In this document: piece by piece, positions 31,831-41,384 of the stretch
Layout of the letters: each line of letters begins with the position of its first letter
How positions within the stretch are numbered: position 1 is the first letter of the stretch
Source of the DNA: Pedobacter kyonggii
GTDB lineage: Bacteria; Bacteroidota; Bacteroidia; Sphingobacteriales; Sphingobacteriaceae
Direction: 5' to 3'
Length of the DNA: 64,000 bases
Assembly: GCF_004310665.1 (NCBI RefSeq)
Contig: NZ_SIXF01000001.1
Coordinates: 124,001 to 188,000 of the forward strand
Translations under genes and position numbers: made by a program
Notes under the pieces: generated by a model
What the model was told of the DNA's origin: nothing
What the model saw: the letters and a program-made list of their open reading frames with translations, nothing else
Databases searched by the model: none

Positions 31831-33399
31831 TTACGGCTTAACAATCCATGGTGCCTGATTAATATCATCAGTTCCGTTATATTGGCGAAGTAAAGCCTGT
31901 TTTAGGTTTTCGCCGTTGGTTGTTCTTTCAATATCAGGGTATTGAAAACGTTTCGGAATCCTTTGGCTATTACCTGTACCTGGCCCTACCTGGAATTCAG
32001 GAATGCCTGTTCTGCGGTACTGATAATAAGCTTCGAAACCAGAGTTACGGAAATAAGCCAGGTATTTTTGGGTAAGGATCTGTGTTAAACCCGCAGCTGT
32101 ATTGCCAACATATTTTATTACAGGCTGCGCATAATAATCCGTTTCGAAAGTGAAGTTTACATTGTAGGTTTCAAATTCGCCTAGTTTACCGTCTTTTTTC
32201 AAAAAGGTTACCACATTGCTGCCATCTTTAATCCCATAGAAAGCAATAGAAGCCTGGATACCTTTTTTATACCAGCTTTCGGCATCGCCAGTAGCCCAGC
32301 CACGATTAATACCTTCGGCCTTGATAAAACACAGTTCAGGATAAGAAATGATAAAGGTATTTTCAGCAGTATAACCGCTGTAGTATCGGTTACGCCCAAT
32401 AAGCGAATACAGACCTTTCTGTACCTTATCGAACATTACCCCCTGATCTTCGCCAGAGCTTGCGCCTATAAAATTGCGGTAATCGGTAATGGCATAACCA
32501 TTGGCTTCTGCTATGCCTCGTGCTGGCTCGGCAACCATATAGGCCCTTGGGTCTTTATAGCTCGAAAGCGTATTTAAATACGTACCCGCCATGTTATAAC
32601 GCAAAGCATCGTTACCAAAATTATCTTTATTGTTCGGGTATTTATTAAAACTTTCGTTGTATACAAACTGAAGATTATCGACCATACTATCCATTACGGG
32701 GTATTTGCTAGCATTGCCCAATACTGCTGCAAACTGTTGTTTTACCTGCAGATCGGCATCGTCTACCTTGGCACTCAACTGGATCAGCGTTCTTAATTTA
32801 AAGGTATTCACTACCTTTTGCCAGGCCATCAGGTCGTTTTTAAGGTAGATATCGCCTTTTAATTCTTTGTTGCCCGCAGCAATTAAAGCCGTTAAATCGC
32901 TGTTCGATTCTTCTAACCAGGTTAACGATTGTTTAAAAATATCTTTTTGGGTGTCGTATTTTGGAGTAAGGTTGCCAAAGCCTTTTAGGGCTTCCGTCAT
33001 CGGTAGATCGCCCACCTTCAAACTCATTTTCACAAAGAAATATGCTTTAAAAAATTTAGCCAAAGCCAGGTAAGGCTTAGCTACTTCACCACCTAAACGG
33101 CTGGCTTCTTCTTCCATTTTTACCACATTTTTTAAAGTAGTATAATCTAAAGTAGCGCCTGTCCAATCGTAGTTATTGTTGGCATAATAAAAATAATTGG
33201 CAGCGGTGTACTGATTCCATCTTTCTGAGCCCGAAAAAGGTACTTCATACATATCGAACAAAATACCGTTCAGCAATAAATTTGGCGGAACGGTTTCGGC
33301 CTGGTTTGGGTTTTTGAAATTTTCTTCAAATTCTTTCTTACATCCGCCGCAAACAGCCACGATGATGAAGAAAAACAGGATTTTATGCATTGATTTCAT
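31831..33399 (-). CDS. SusD/RagB-like outer membrane lipoprotein
   Basis: A 522-residue lipoprotein (FFFIIVAVCGGCKKEFEE, lipobox Cys near residue 20). It has the SusD-like helical repeat layout of the SusD_2 type: NPNQAETVPPNLLLNGILFDMY, AKFFKAYFFVKMSLKVGDLP, WQKVVNTFKLRTLIQLS and ELCFIKAEGINRGWATGDAE. SusD proteins cap the SusC channel and bind the substrate at the cell surface. It is 10 bp downstream of its SusC partner. The neighbourhood suggests an organophosphorus substrate rather than a glycan (inference). Confidence 0.9.
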   Translation of the reverse strand: MKSMHKILFFFIIVAVCGGCKKEFEENFKNPNQAETVPPNLLLNGILFDMYEVPFSGSERWNQYTAANYFYYANNNYDWTGATLDYTTLKNVVKMEEEASRLGGEVAKPYLALAKFFKAYFFVKMSLKVGDLPMTEALKGFGNLTPKYDTQKDIFKQSLTWLEESNSDLTALIAAGNKELKGDIYLKNDLMAWQKVVNTFKLRTLIQLSAKVDDADLQVKQQFAAVLGNASKYPVMDSMVDNLQFVYNESFNKYPNNKDNFGNDALRYNMAGTYLNTLSSYKDPRAYMVAEPARGIAEANGYAITDYRNFIGASSGEDQGVMFDKVQKGLYSLIGRNRYYSGYTAENTFIISYPELCFIKAEGINRGWATGDAESWYKKGIQASIAFYGIKDGSNVVTFLKKDGKLGEFETYNVNFTFETDYYAQPVIKYVGNTAAGLTQILTQKYLAYFRNSGFEAYYQYRRTGIPEFQVGPGTGNSQRIPKRFQYPDIERTTNGENLKQALLRQYNGTDDINQAPWIVKP

Positions 33400-33409
33400 G
33401 TTCTAGCGA

Positions 33410-36400
33410 TTAAAAAGTAACATTAAGGTTAAAGCCTACACTTCTTGTGGTTGGTGTTTGCAGCGTAGAAGTACCTTCTCTACCCGAATATTGATCTACA
33501 TCCACGTCGTTATAGGTAGAATTGATAAAGTACAACAGGTTACGCCCCACTACCGAAATATTGGCCGATTTGATAAATGTGCGCTCCAATAATTTTTTAG
33601 GTAACTGGTAACCAAAGGTTACTTCGCGCAATTTAGCGTAGGTGCGGCTCATCATGGTATTTTCTTTGGCACCGTAAAAAACGCCCAGATAATCCTGCAA
33701 CAATTGAGTAGTGGTGTTTGGTGCGAAAGTTAGATCGCCATAATTGGTAATTACACCTGTAACCGGATCGAAGTTAAGTTTACCGCCATTAGCAATAACC
33801 ACACCATCTCCTACCCATGTACCTTTATAAGTCGGATCGTTTACACGCAGGTAATCCTGATATCTGGCTTCGCCCATTTTACCCTGAACGGTTTCGATCT
33901 GACGACCGCCCTGAAACGATTTTAACCTGACATAATCTTGCATTACTCCACCCACTTTACCATCTAACTGGAAGCTGAAAGAGAAATTCTCATACCTGAA
34001 TTTATTACCGATACTCCATACCCAGTTTGGATCGGCATGGCCTAACAACTGGTTAACTGGTAACGAAATCGGTGTACCGCTTGAAGTATGGATCACCTGT
34101 CCGCTTGGTGTTTTGGCCAAAACAGAACCATAAATATTGTCGATGCGGTCGCCCGTTTTAAAGAATTGATCAACCGATGTTTCGCCCGGTGCAAGTTCTT
34201 TGTAAATCTGTTTATAGGTAGACCAGTTGATCATTACATCCCAACCAAATTTATCAGTCAAAATCGGTGCGCCCGATAAACTTAACTCTACACCGCTGTT
34301 TTGCGTTTTACGGCCGTTGATGGTATTGGTTTGGTAACCTGTAGCTGCCGAGATATTTTGTCTGATAATTTTCGGTCCATCGATATACCTAAAATAAGTA
34401 GCTTCGAAACCTAACCTGTTTTTAAGAAATTTCAGGTCGATACCACCTTCGTAATTAGTTCTGCTTTGTGCTTTTACGGCATTCAGATCGATCAGGTTAT
34501 TGGTATAATAAGCGCCTGTTTGGTTGTTATAGGTTGGCCTGATGCTATATGGCGAAGATAGACCATAACCTGGGCCACCGTACGACGAAGTATATTCTGC
34601 ACCATAACCGATTGGATAACTTTGCAATGGCGTTGCACCGATAAAATCCTGTGTACCTAAGCCTGGATCTTTAACATTGGCATACGATGCCCTTACTTTT
34701 GCAAAAGAGATAAACGCAGGCATCTTCACGTAATCAGAAACTACCGAGCTTAAAGAAACTGAAGGATAAAAAGCCGAATTGTTGCTCGGAGGAAGTGCAG
34801 AGTTTTTATCTACACGGCCGGTCGTATTAATATTCAGGTACTTTTTAAAGCTTAAATCAACAGAATAAAATGCACTTAACACCAACATTTGTGAATTGAA
34901 ATCGAATGCTTTTACCGGATTTTTAGAGTTCGAGAAATTATATACATTCGGAACGTTTAAATAATCTGTAGTAGTAAAACTAGAGTTGTAACTGAAGTTA
35001 CGGGCATTACCGCCGCCAAAAGCACTGATTTCGAATAAATCGCCAACGTTTTTGTTGTATTTTAAAATCAGCTGGGTATTGTTTTCGAACATGCTACGTC
35101 GGTCTTCCCTGTAATCGCCTAAACCTTCTTCGCGTCCGTAAGGGTGAGCAGAAAATGGCATTTTCTCGGTTCTTAACTGATCGTAGGTCGAAATCTGTGT
35201 TTTTAACAATACATCCAATCCTTTGGTTACATTATAGTTTAATGAGGCATAACCGTTAATATCGTTCTTTTTATGTCCGCGCAACCATTCGTACGACATA
35301 AAATAAGGGTTATGGTAACGTTGGTATTCGGCATAGATAGACTGGATACCTTCTTTGCCCGGCTGCCAGTAGTTTTTCATATCGTCGATATTCCAATCGG
35401 CACCGCCCCAAAGTGTCATGTTATAAATCACACTGTTCGGGCCATAGTTTACATCTGGTATGTTATCAGAAAACTGGCGACTATAATTGATATAGGCTTC
35501 GGCCCTTAATTTCGGACTGATGTTATACGAACCGCTTACATTAAAGTTATTGATATTTAATTGTGTGTTCGGGATAATTCCTTTTTGATAATTATTGGAA
35601 ATAGAAACCCTTAAATTATACTTATCAGTTGCAGACGATAAAGCAATGTTGTTTGCAGAAAGCAATCCAGTTTGGATAAAACGCTTTAAGTTATCTTTTC
35701 CACGGGCTACCCATGGCGTACCCTGGCGCACACCATTTACAATCGGACTATCGTACTGAGGGATTAATTGCCCTTCGAATTTAGGTCCCCAGATATCATA
35801 ATCGCCATCATTTAAACCTCCACCTTTTCCATCAACAAATGTATAGGCACTGTGCCCACCTGGCCCGTACTCGTCCTGACTTTTCGGCAAAGCAATAAAT
35901 CCTTTGTTAAACTGCGTACTCGAATTTAGTTCAACGGTAAAACCTTTATCACTTAACTTGCCTCTTTTAGTGGTGATTAGTAATGCACCATTATAAGCCT
36001 GGTAACCATAGAGCGCCGCAGCAGCCGGGCCTTTAAGCACAGTATAAGTATCAATATCATCAGGATTGATGTTCCAGGTGTCCGAATTGATCGGCACCCC
36101 ATCTACCACCACTAAATTAACATCGTTACCGCGAAGGTAAAGCGACGAACGGCCTAAAAGCTCTGAAGATACCCCAACAGTTAAACCGGCAACCTTACCC
36201 ACCAATCCATTTACCGGATTAGCTTCTCTGGCTTTTACCAGATCGGCTCCTTTTACTTCCTGAATGGCATAACCCAGGTTTCTTTTCTCTTTACGGATAC
36301 CAAGGGCAGTAACCACTACCTCGTTTAGGTTTTTCGAATCTGTTTTTAAAGTTATAGTCAGGTTTGCGCCCGTTACCTGAACTTCTTGCGGAAGAAATCC

Positions 36401-36637
36401 GATCGAACTAAAAACAAGTGTTTCGCCTGTTTTGGCATCAAGTGTAAAGCGGCCCGATAAATCGGTAGAAGTAGCTTTTCTAGTTCCTTTTACCATTACG
36501 CTAACGCCTGGAATCGGCTGCTGCGCATCGTCTTTAACCAGACCAGCTATTTTTGTTTGTGCCCAAGTAAAATAAGGCGTGAGGCACAGTAACAGCAAAG
36601 CTACCATGCACATCTTCATCTTGTAGAGATGTTTCAT
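33410..36637 (-). CDS. SusC/RagA-like TonB-dependent outer membrane transporter
   Basis: A full-length 1075-residue SusC. It has a signal peptide (ending YFTWAQ), a carboxypeptidase-regulatory-like domain (~residues 28-105, IAGLVKDDAQQPIPGVSVMV), a plug domain (~115-225, with NPVNGLVGKVAGLTVG and TYTVLKGPAAAALYGY) and a 22-strand barrel to the C-terminus (VGFNLNVTF). It forms the channel of a SusCD pair with the following gene and needs TonB-ExbBD energy. No anti-sigma/ECF pair is adjacent; control by the XRE-cupin regulator is conceivable. Confidence 0.93.
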   Translation of the reverse strand: MKHLYKMKMCMVALLLLCLTPYFTWAQTKIAGLVKDDAQQPIPGVSVMVKGTRKATSTDLSGRFTLDAKTGETLVFSSIGFLPQEVQVTGANLTITLKTDSKNLNEVVVTALGIRKEKRNLGYAIQEVKGADLVKAREANPVNGLVGKVAGLTVGVSSELLGRSSLYLRGNDVNLVVVDGVPINSDTWNINPDDIDTYTVLKGPAAAALYGYQAYNGALLITTKRGKLSDKGFTVELNSSTQFNKGFIALPKSQDEYGPGGHSAYTFVDGKGGGLNDGDYDIWGPKFEGQLIPQYDSPIVNGVRQGTPWVARGKDNLKRFIQTGLLSANNIALSSATDKYNLRVSISNNYQKGIIPNTQLNINNFNVSGSYNISPKLRAEAYINYSRQFSDNIPDVNYGPNSVIYNMTLWGGADWNIDDMKNYWQPGKEGIQSIYAEYQRYHNPYFMSYEWLRGHKKNDINGYASLNYNVTKGLDVLLKTQISTYDQLRTEKMPFSAHPYGREEGLGDYREDRRSMFENNTQLILKYNKNVGDLFEISAFGGGNARNFSYNSSFTTTDYLNVPNVYNFSNSKNPVKAFDFNSQMLVLSAFYSVDLSFKKYLNINTTGRVDKNSALPPSNNSAFYPSVSLSSVVSDYVKMPAFISFAKVRASYANVKDPGLGTQDFIGATPLQSYPIGYGAEYTSSYGGPGYGLSSPYSIRPTYNNQTGAYYTNNLIDLNAVKAQSRTNYEGGIDLKFLKNRLGFEATYFRYIDGPKIIRQNISAATGYQTNTINGRKTQNSGVELSLSGAPILTDKFGWDVMINWSTYKQIYKELAPGETSVDQFFKTGDRIDNIYGSVLAKTPSGQVIHTSSGTPISLPVNQLLGHADPNWVWSIGNKFRYENFSFSFQLDGKVGGVMQDYVRLKSFQGGRQIETVQGKMGEARYQDYLRVNDPTYKGTWVGDGVVIANGGKLNFDPVTGVITNYGDLTFAPNTTTQLLQDYLGVFYGAKENTMMSRTYAKLREVTFGYQLPKKLLERTFIKSANISVVGRNLLYFINSTYNDVDVDQYSGREGTSTLQTPTTRSVGFNLNVTF

Positions 36638-36742
36638 TTATCTATAATTTTTTTAGGTTTTATAGATGCAATGATAAGATGTATATGTTAGCCCAATGCC
36701 AACTTTTAGTTAACAAAAACCCCTATTTCTGTTTAGTATTTG

Positions 36743-37903
36743 TTAACTAAATATTTTCTTAATACTTTCTTCAGCATAACCTGCACTAGCGGTCATTCCT
36801 TTACCGCCAATAGCTGTACGGATGTGGATGCGATCGTCGAGATCGTAAGTTACAATATGTTTTGTTGGGTGCTGTGGATAAAATCCGGCCCAGGTACTTT
36901 GCAGTTTGCGCACATCGAAATCAACAATGCGGGCGGCTTCTTCCAGCATCAGCTCGTTAATGTGATGACTTAAATCGAAACCAAGATCGTCGAAATGGTT
37001 TACATCAGCATATACATGCGAATCGCCAATAATGATCGTATTATCTGCAGCCTTTTTAAACAGGATATGGATACCCCATTTTTTCAGCTCTTCGTAATGT
37101 TCAGGAGTTTTAATGCTTTTGAAAGATGGGCAATAGTGCTCAAAACTTTCGTAGCGCCTAGTGGTGAGCCCCGTTAAAATATTACCTGCTAAAGCCACCT
37201 CAGGCATAGGTATACTGCGCATCATCTGCAGTTTACTTACCACGATACCGCTTTCGCTAAACAGTTCGGGATAAAGCAGTTTAAATTCGTAACCATTACA
37301 GATAATGGCTTTCACGGCTGTAAAAAGCTCGGTATTGTTTCTTAAACCTACTTCAACACCAGTACCTTTACTTTCGCAGGAGGTAACCGGACTATTGTAT
37401 TTAAGTGTGTACTGTGCAAACTTAGTCTGCATATATTCATGCAGGCGGTAGATCATTTGATCTGGTGCTACGCTAATTTCCTGGGGAAAAAAGATGGCTT
37501 CCTTGGCATAAGAAGATTTAATAGCAGGATATTTTTTTAAAACCGCTTCCTGACTAAGCAGTTTGGTTTCGTAACCAATGGTATCGTAATGTGCTTTCAG
37601 CTCATGGATCAAGGTCTGCTCATCGTTATCTGATGCGATGTAAACACTGCCATTTTGCTGAACAGAAATATCGAATTCCTGCTGAATGGATTTATAAATA
37701 TCTAGACCAGCCACACCATATCCAAACCATTCGGCGTCCATACCCGAGGGTACCACCTGACCAAAATTACGCACGGTAGCGCCTACCGGAAAATTGTCTT
37801 TTTCGAGCTGCAATACGGATTTGCCCGAAAGTAAAGCATGGTAGGCATGGAATGTTCCTAAAATCCCTCCACCAATTACAATAAGATCGAAATGTTTATT
37901 CAT
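36743..37903 (-). CDS. FAD-dependent oxidoreductase of the TIGR03364 (phosphonate-associated) type
   Basis: A 386-residue DAO-fold flavoprotein. The FAD motif is GGGILG at residues 11-16, followed by LEKDNFPVGATVRNFGQV. The C-terminal FAD contact is HIRTAIGGKGMTASAGYAEE. The VRNFGQV and PQHPTKHIV stretches fit the family that co-occurs with phosphonate breakdown genes; some relatives oxidise aminoethylphosphonate-type amines (family knowledge from memory). It lies between a transporter gene and a SusCD pair, but no phosphonatase is adjacent. Confidence 0.75.
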   Translation of the reverse strand: MNKHFDLIVIGGGILGTFHAYHALLSGKSVLQLEKDNFPVGATVRNFGQVVPSGMDAEWFGYGVAGLDIYKSIQQEFDISVQQNGSVYIASDNDEQTLIHELKAHYDTIGYETKLLSQEAVLKKYPAIKSSYAKEAIFFPQEISVAPDQMIYRLHEYMQTKFAQYTLKYNSPVTSCESKGTGVEVGLRNNTELFTAVKAIICNGYEFKLLYPELFSESGIVVSKLQMMRSIPMPEVALAGNILTGLTTRRYESFEHYCPSFKSIKTPEHYEELKKWGIHILFKKAADNTIIIGDSHVYADVNHFDDLGFDLSHHINELMLEEAARIVDFDVRKLQSTWAGFYPQHPTKHIVTYDLDDRIHIRTAIGGKGMTASAGYAEESIKKIFS

Positions 37904-38010
37904 TGTTTATTTTTTATGTGAGATGCTAGGATGTTTCTAAGTCAATCCGGCATCAATGTTAATATTCTTTTAACTGTTCTTAGCCCCACCAATGATTTCA
38001 ATAGAGATTC

Positions 38011-38103
38011 GTCATTGCGAGGTACGAAGCAATCTTAATGCGCACGCTTGTAGCGATCGTTGTAAGATTGCTTCGTCGGCTGAAAAAGCCTTCTCGCAAT
38101 GAC
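38011..38103. repeat. Inverted-repeat element R2, copy 1 (MITE-like)
   Basis: Starts GTCATTGCGAGG and ends TCGCAATGAC, with inner arms ACGAAGCAATCTTA and TAAGATTGCTTCGT. Copies are at 43011-43105 and 49744-49827. It can fold into one long hairpin. It occupies most of the 311-bp gap between the FAD oxidoreductase and transporter genes. No transposase is encoded. Confidence 0.85.
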
Positions 38104-38214
38104 GATCACCTGAGCCCCACCACGTCCCCTATATTTCAACCATATAAAAAACATAAGAACCATATAAGCTTAAATGGCCTTACATGATAAAAAATGGAAA
38201 CAATTAGTCCTTAC

Positions 38215-39534
38215 TTATTTCCCTGTTAAAACCAACTGCTCCGCTGCCTGCATCCTTTTATTTGTAGCCAATGTTTTCTTTCTGAAATAAATCAGTGAGA
38301 GCACACTACACACCCCACCAATTAATGGTATTGCAAACAAACACTGTTTAAAAAAGTGCATCCAGCTGGTATTCGTTTCACCGAACTCATGAAACAGCAG
38401 TATCGAAAAACTACCTACATAACCAATGGAATCGGCCACATACATAATAAACCCGATATTGCTTTTGTAATGAAAATTGGCAATCATCCGTTCAAAGAAA
38501 ATAGCATTATAAGGAATGTACGCCATATAAAGTCCCATCCCCAATAAAGCCATCCAGCTTACAGGCCCTATGTGCCCCCTATCGAAAAAGAATGTACTTA
38601 CTCCGATCAGCAAGCAACCCGAAATAATCATGATATGGATCACGGTAAAAGCTTTGAGGTTATCTTTAATCAGGATCAAAAGCCCCATCATCACCAATAC
38701 CACAACCGAAATCAGGGTATCAATCTGCGTGTAGATATGGTTGTTATGAATACCTAGGCCGTTCCAGATTTCTACTTCGAAATTATCGCGCATGTCGCGG
38801 ATACAGGTAAGCAATACATAAATGATAATGGTTAAGATAATACCCGGTAAAAATGTAGTGATAAATTTTCTCCGCTGTTTCGCATCCATCGGTACCCGTT
38901 TTGTACGTAGTTCCTGATCTTCTTTTGAAGGCGGCGGAATAACCTCCAGGCAAAAAACAAACAGCAATAGCGGAAGCAGAAAAACCAGTCCGGTAAGAAA
39001 AGGCATCCAATAATCGCTTACCAAAGCAAACGACATTAGTGTACGTGCTACCGTTTTAACAAAACCTGAGGCAAATATTAAACTGATCGACATTAGTGCC
39101 CCCATAAATTCGGTTGTTTTTCTTCCTTCCAAATAACTGAATACCAAACCCCATATCATGCCCAAAGGGAAACCATTGAGGAAAAGAAATACAATATTGT
39201 AGGGTGCAGGTACCGAAGCAAATCCGAGCAAGGCAAGCCAAGAAAAAAGAATCAGAAAAATGATGCTTCTTGCGCGGTTACTTTTCCCCGATTCGGAAAT
39301 AAAACGGATACCATAAAATTTACTTAAGGTATAACCTACCATTTGCGCAATAACCAACCAAACTTTATAATCGATATGCAGAAATTCCTGATGCTCAAAA
39401 GTAGCGGAGGCAAAAGCTTTGCGAAAGGCATACATGCTGGTATAACAACCAAATGCTGATATACCACCAAGCATTGTAATTAACCAATAAGGCCAATTAA
39501 GTGCTTTTTTGCGGGCTATATGAAGTAAACCCAT
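38215..39534 (-). CDS. MFS-type transporter, DUF5690 family
   Basis: A 439-residue polytopic inner membrane protein with about twelve hydrophobic segments. The N-terminus reads YWLITMLGGISAFGCYTSMY then AFRKAFASATF, a signature of the DUF5690 group that resembles sugar-phosphate or glycerol-phosphate antiporters of the MFS. It likely imports the product made by the secreted phosphodiesterase or taken up by the SusCD pair. A 23-bp operator-like palindrome lies just upstream (39610-39632). Confidence 0.75.
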   Translation of the reverse strand: MGLLHIARKKALNWPYWLITMLGGISAFGCYTSMYAFRKAFASATFEHQEFLHIDYKVWLVIAQMVGYTLSKFYGIRFISESGKSNRARSIIFLILFSWLALLGFASVPAPYNIVFLFLNGFPLGMIWGLVFSYLEGRKTTEFMGALMSISLIFASGFVKTVARTLMSFALVSDYWMPFLTGLVFLLPLLLFVFCLEVIPPPSKEDQELRTKRVPMDAKQRRKFITTFLPGIILTIIIYVLLTCIRDMRDNFEVEIWNGLGIHNNHIYTQIDTLISVVVLVMMGLLILIKDNLKAFTVIHIMIISGCLLIGVSTFFFDRGHIGPVSWMALLGMGLYMAYIPYNAIFFERMIANFHYKSNIGFIMYVADSIGYVGSFSILLFHEFGETNTSWMHFFKQCLFAIPLIGGVCSVLSLIYFRKKTLATNKRMQAAEQLVLTGK

Positions 39535-39609
39535 CCTAATATCCGCTTATGTTGTTTATCATACCGAACGCCACCAATTTGATTGACATATCTATTCACT
39601 TAAAAAAAC

Positions 39610-39632
39610 AATAGTAAACATTGTTTATTATT
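39610..39632. promoter_or_regulatory. Operator-like palindrome TAAACATTGTTTA (extended, 23 bp)
   Basis: The core TAAACA-T-TGTTTA is perfect, and the flanks (AATA / TATT) extend it to 23 bp with one mismatched pair. A half-site TAAACA follows at 39635. The related core TAAACTTTGTTTA is at 40652-40664. The sites lie ahead of the transporter and phosphodiesterase genes, and the adjacent XRE-cupin protein is the probable binder. Confidence 0.55.
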
Positions 39633-39689
39633 AGTAAACAAAATCAAGATTATCAAATTGTTAAGTTTTTGCCGTGCAGGGTTGGTGTT

Positions 39690-40586
39690 TTATTTGGCAA
39701 AAGCCTCTAATACCGGTCTTCCTCTCCAACATTGCGGTTGTTGCAACTTCATTAACCAGACCAGTGTTGCGGCTGTATCGTAAGTAATAATTGCGTCTTT
39801 TAATTCGTGGTTTTCACGAATACCAGGGCCTGCGATAATCCACGGGATCTGCACTTCATCAAGCGATTTACCACCATGGCCTTTACCTTTACCGCCATGA
39901 TCGGCAGTAACCAGGATAACGGTTTCATCAGCTATGCCTGCATCGTTAACCGCTTTTACAATTTTACCAATCCGCTGATCTACCAACTCTAATTGTTTAT
40001 AATAAGCCGGTGTACGGTGACCTATTGAATGTCCCGTACCATCAGGTTCGTCTAAATGTAGGAAGGTAAAATAAGGCTTTTCTTTTTTGATAATTGCAAC
40101 AGTGGTATCGGTGCAAAAATCATCTTTATCGTTTCCGCTAACGATGATATTTACTGCTTCTTTTTCAAATAAATAACCAATACCGCTCCAGCTATACACA
40201 ATGGCCGTTTTAGCCTGTTTTTTTTGATCTCTGATTACACTAAATATCCCTGGAAACAAACCATAAGATGTTTTGGTGATAGATGGAATTTCGGGAACCT
40301 TACTGTCCCATTCGGTATAACCATGCTCGGTTGGCCCAGCGCCCATTAACAAGGAAGCCCAGTTTACAGCACTGGAAGATGGCAATACACAGCGTGCCTG
40401 TGTAGTCCACGAACCGTTGGCCATTAATGCTTTAAGATTAGGCATATTTGCCTCTGGCAAAGCGTAGCCACCAAAACCATCGCAACCAATTAAAATTACG
40501 TGTTTAATTTTTTTAGATTGTGCCTGCGCAAATACACATAAACAAAGTAACACTAAAGTACTTTTCAAAAATTTTTTCATATTCAT
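39690..40586 (-). CDS. Secreted alkaline-phosphatase-superfamily phosphodiesterase (NPP-like)
   Basis: A 298-residue enzyme with a signal peptide (LVLLCLCVFAQAQ). Metal ligands are seen in order: Asp36 in GCDGFGG, the nucleophile region VLPSSSAVNWASLL, Asp and His in HLDEPDGTGHSIGH, and TADHGG with a later His in GKGHGG. This is the nucleotide pyrophosphatase/phosphodiesterase branch, which also contains phosphonoacetate hydrolases. Here it acts in the periplasm and probably releases phosphate or a phosphate monoester from a substrate. It is the first structural gene after the regulator. Confidence 0.82.
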   Translation of the reverse strand: MNMKKFLKSTLVLLCLCVFAQAQSKKIKHVILIGCDGFGGYALPEANMPNLKALMANGSWTTQARCVLPSSSAVNWASLLMGAGPTEHGYTEWDSKVPEIPSITKTSYGLFPGIFSVIRDQKKQAKTAIVYSWSGIGYLFEKEAVNIIVSGNDKDDFCTDTTVAIIKKEKPYFTFLHLDEPDGTGHSIGHRTPAYYKQLELVDQRIGKIVKAVNDAGIADETVILVTADHGGKGKGHGGKSLDEVQIPWIIAGPGIRENHELKDAIITYDTAATLVWLMKLQQPQCWRGRPVLEAFAK

Positions 40587-40651
40587 ATTTTTCTATCACC
40601 AAACCTAAGCTTGGTTTATAAAGATGAAGATAAATAATTGTTAAGTAATAA

Positions 40652-40664
40652 TAAACTTTGTTTA
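40652..40664. promoter_or_regulatory. Operator-like palindrome TAAACTTTGTTTA
   Basis: A perfect 13-bp palindrome (odd centre T), between the XRE-cupin gene and the phosphodiesterase gene. It shares TAAAC...GTTTA with the site at 39610-39632. Confidence 0.5.
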
Positions 40665-40672
40665 CATAAGTT

Positions 40673-41242
40673 TTACTCAAAAAAATAAATGACCAGCATT
40701 AGCGCCTTGTTATCGCCAACATTAACCGGGGTGTGAGAAAGCCTTCCGTCGAAAAGCATGGAATCTCCTTTTTCGAGTATAATTTTCTTTTTCGAAAACT
40801 GATATTCTACTTTACCTTCTATCATGTATTTAAATTCGAATGCTTCGGTTTTCACCATTGGACGATGCGCATTCACCTCGAGCTCGAGCAGTACAAAATC
40901 GGCGGTCGAAAATTTAATGCTCTTGGTTAGAATACGCGAGTAGTTAAAACCTGTGGCCTGTTCCTTTTCGAACTTCTGGTACTGATCTTTTCGTTTCACC
41001 AGAACGGGGGCATCTTTTTTATGAAAATTAATATCCTTAAAAAAACTGTTCAGGTCTATCTGCAGGCTTTTAATAATATCCATTAATACCATTAAAGACG
41101 GAATAGTACGGCTGTTTTCGATTTGAGAGATAAGCCCTTTACTTACCTCTGCTTTATTTGCAAGCTCCTGAACGGTAATACCTAGCTCTTTACGTCTTTC
41201 TTTAATTTTAAGGCTAATCTGTAAAAGAATTTCTTCTTGCAT
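40673..41242 (-). CDS. XRE-family regulator with C-terminal cupin domain
   Basis: A 189-residue protein. Residues ~8-65 are a helix-turn-helix of the XRE type (ITVQELANKAEVSKGLISQI, then NSRTIPSLMVLMDI). Residues ~105-185 are a cupin (FEFKYMIEGKVEYQFSKKKI, LEKGDSMLFDGRLSHTPVNV). This architecture senses a small ligand and controls nearby catabolic genes. It is read in the same direction as the phosphodiesterase, transporter, oxidoreductase and SusCD genes that follow. Confidence 0.88.
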   Translation of the reverse strand: MQEEILLQISLKIKERRKELGITVQELANKAEVSKGLISQIENSRTIPSLMVLMDIIKSLQIDLNSFFKDINFHKKDAPVLVKRKDQYQKFEKEQATGFNYSRILTKSIKFSTADFVLLELEVNAHRPMVKTEAFEFKYMIEGKVEYQFSKKKIILEKGDSMLFDGRLSHTPVNVGDNKALMLVIYFFE

Positions 41243-41352
41243 ATGCTAAAATCGTGTTAATAACGCTAATGTATTATTTTATTCCTACAATCTAGATCAA
41301 CAATCGTACAAGTTACCGAATTACATTTTTCAACATGCTTATAAAAACAAAC

Positions 41353-41373
41353 TGCCGCCATAAAAAGGCGGCG
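41353..41373 (-). terminator. Hairpin after the small 52-residue gene
   Basis: GCCGCC and GGCGGC pair over an 8-base loop, 12 bp behind the stop codon of the small gene at 41385. The T run is poor, so its strength is uncertain. Confidence 0.4.
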
Positions 41374-41384
41374 ATAGCAAAAAT

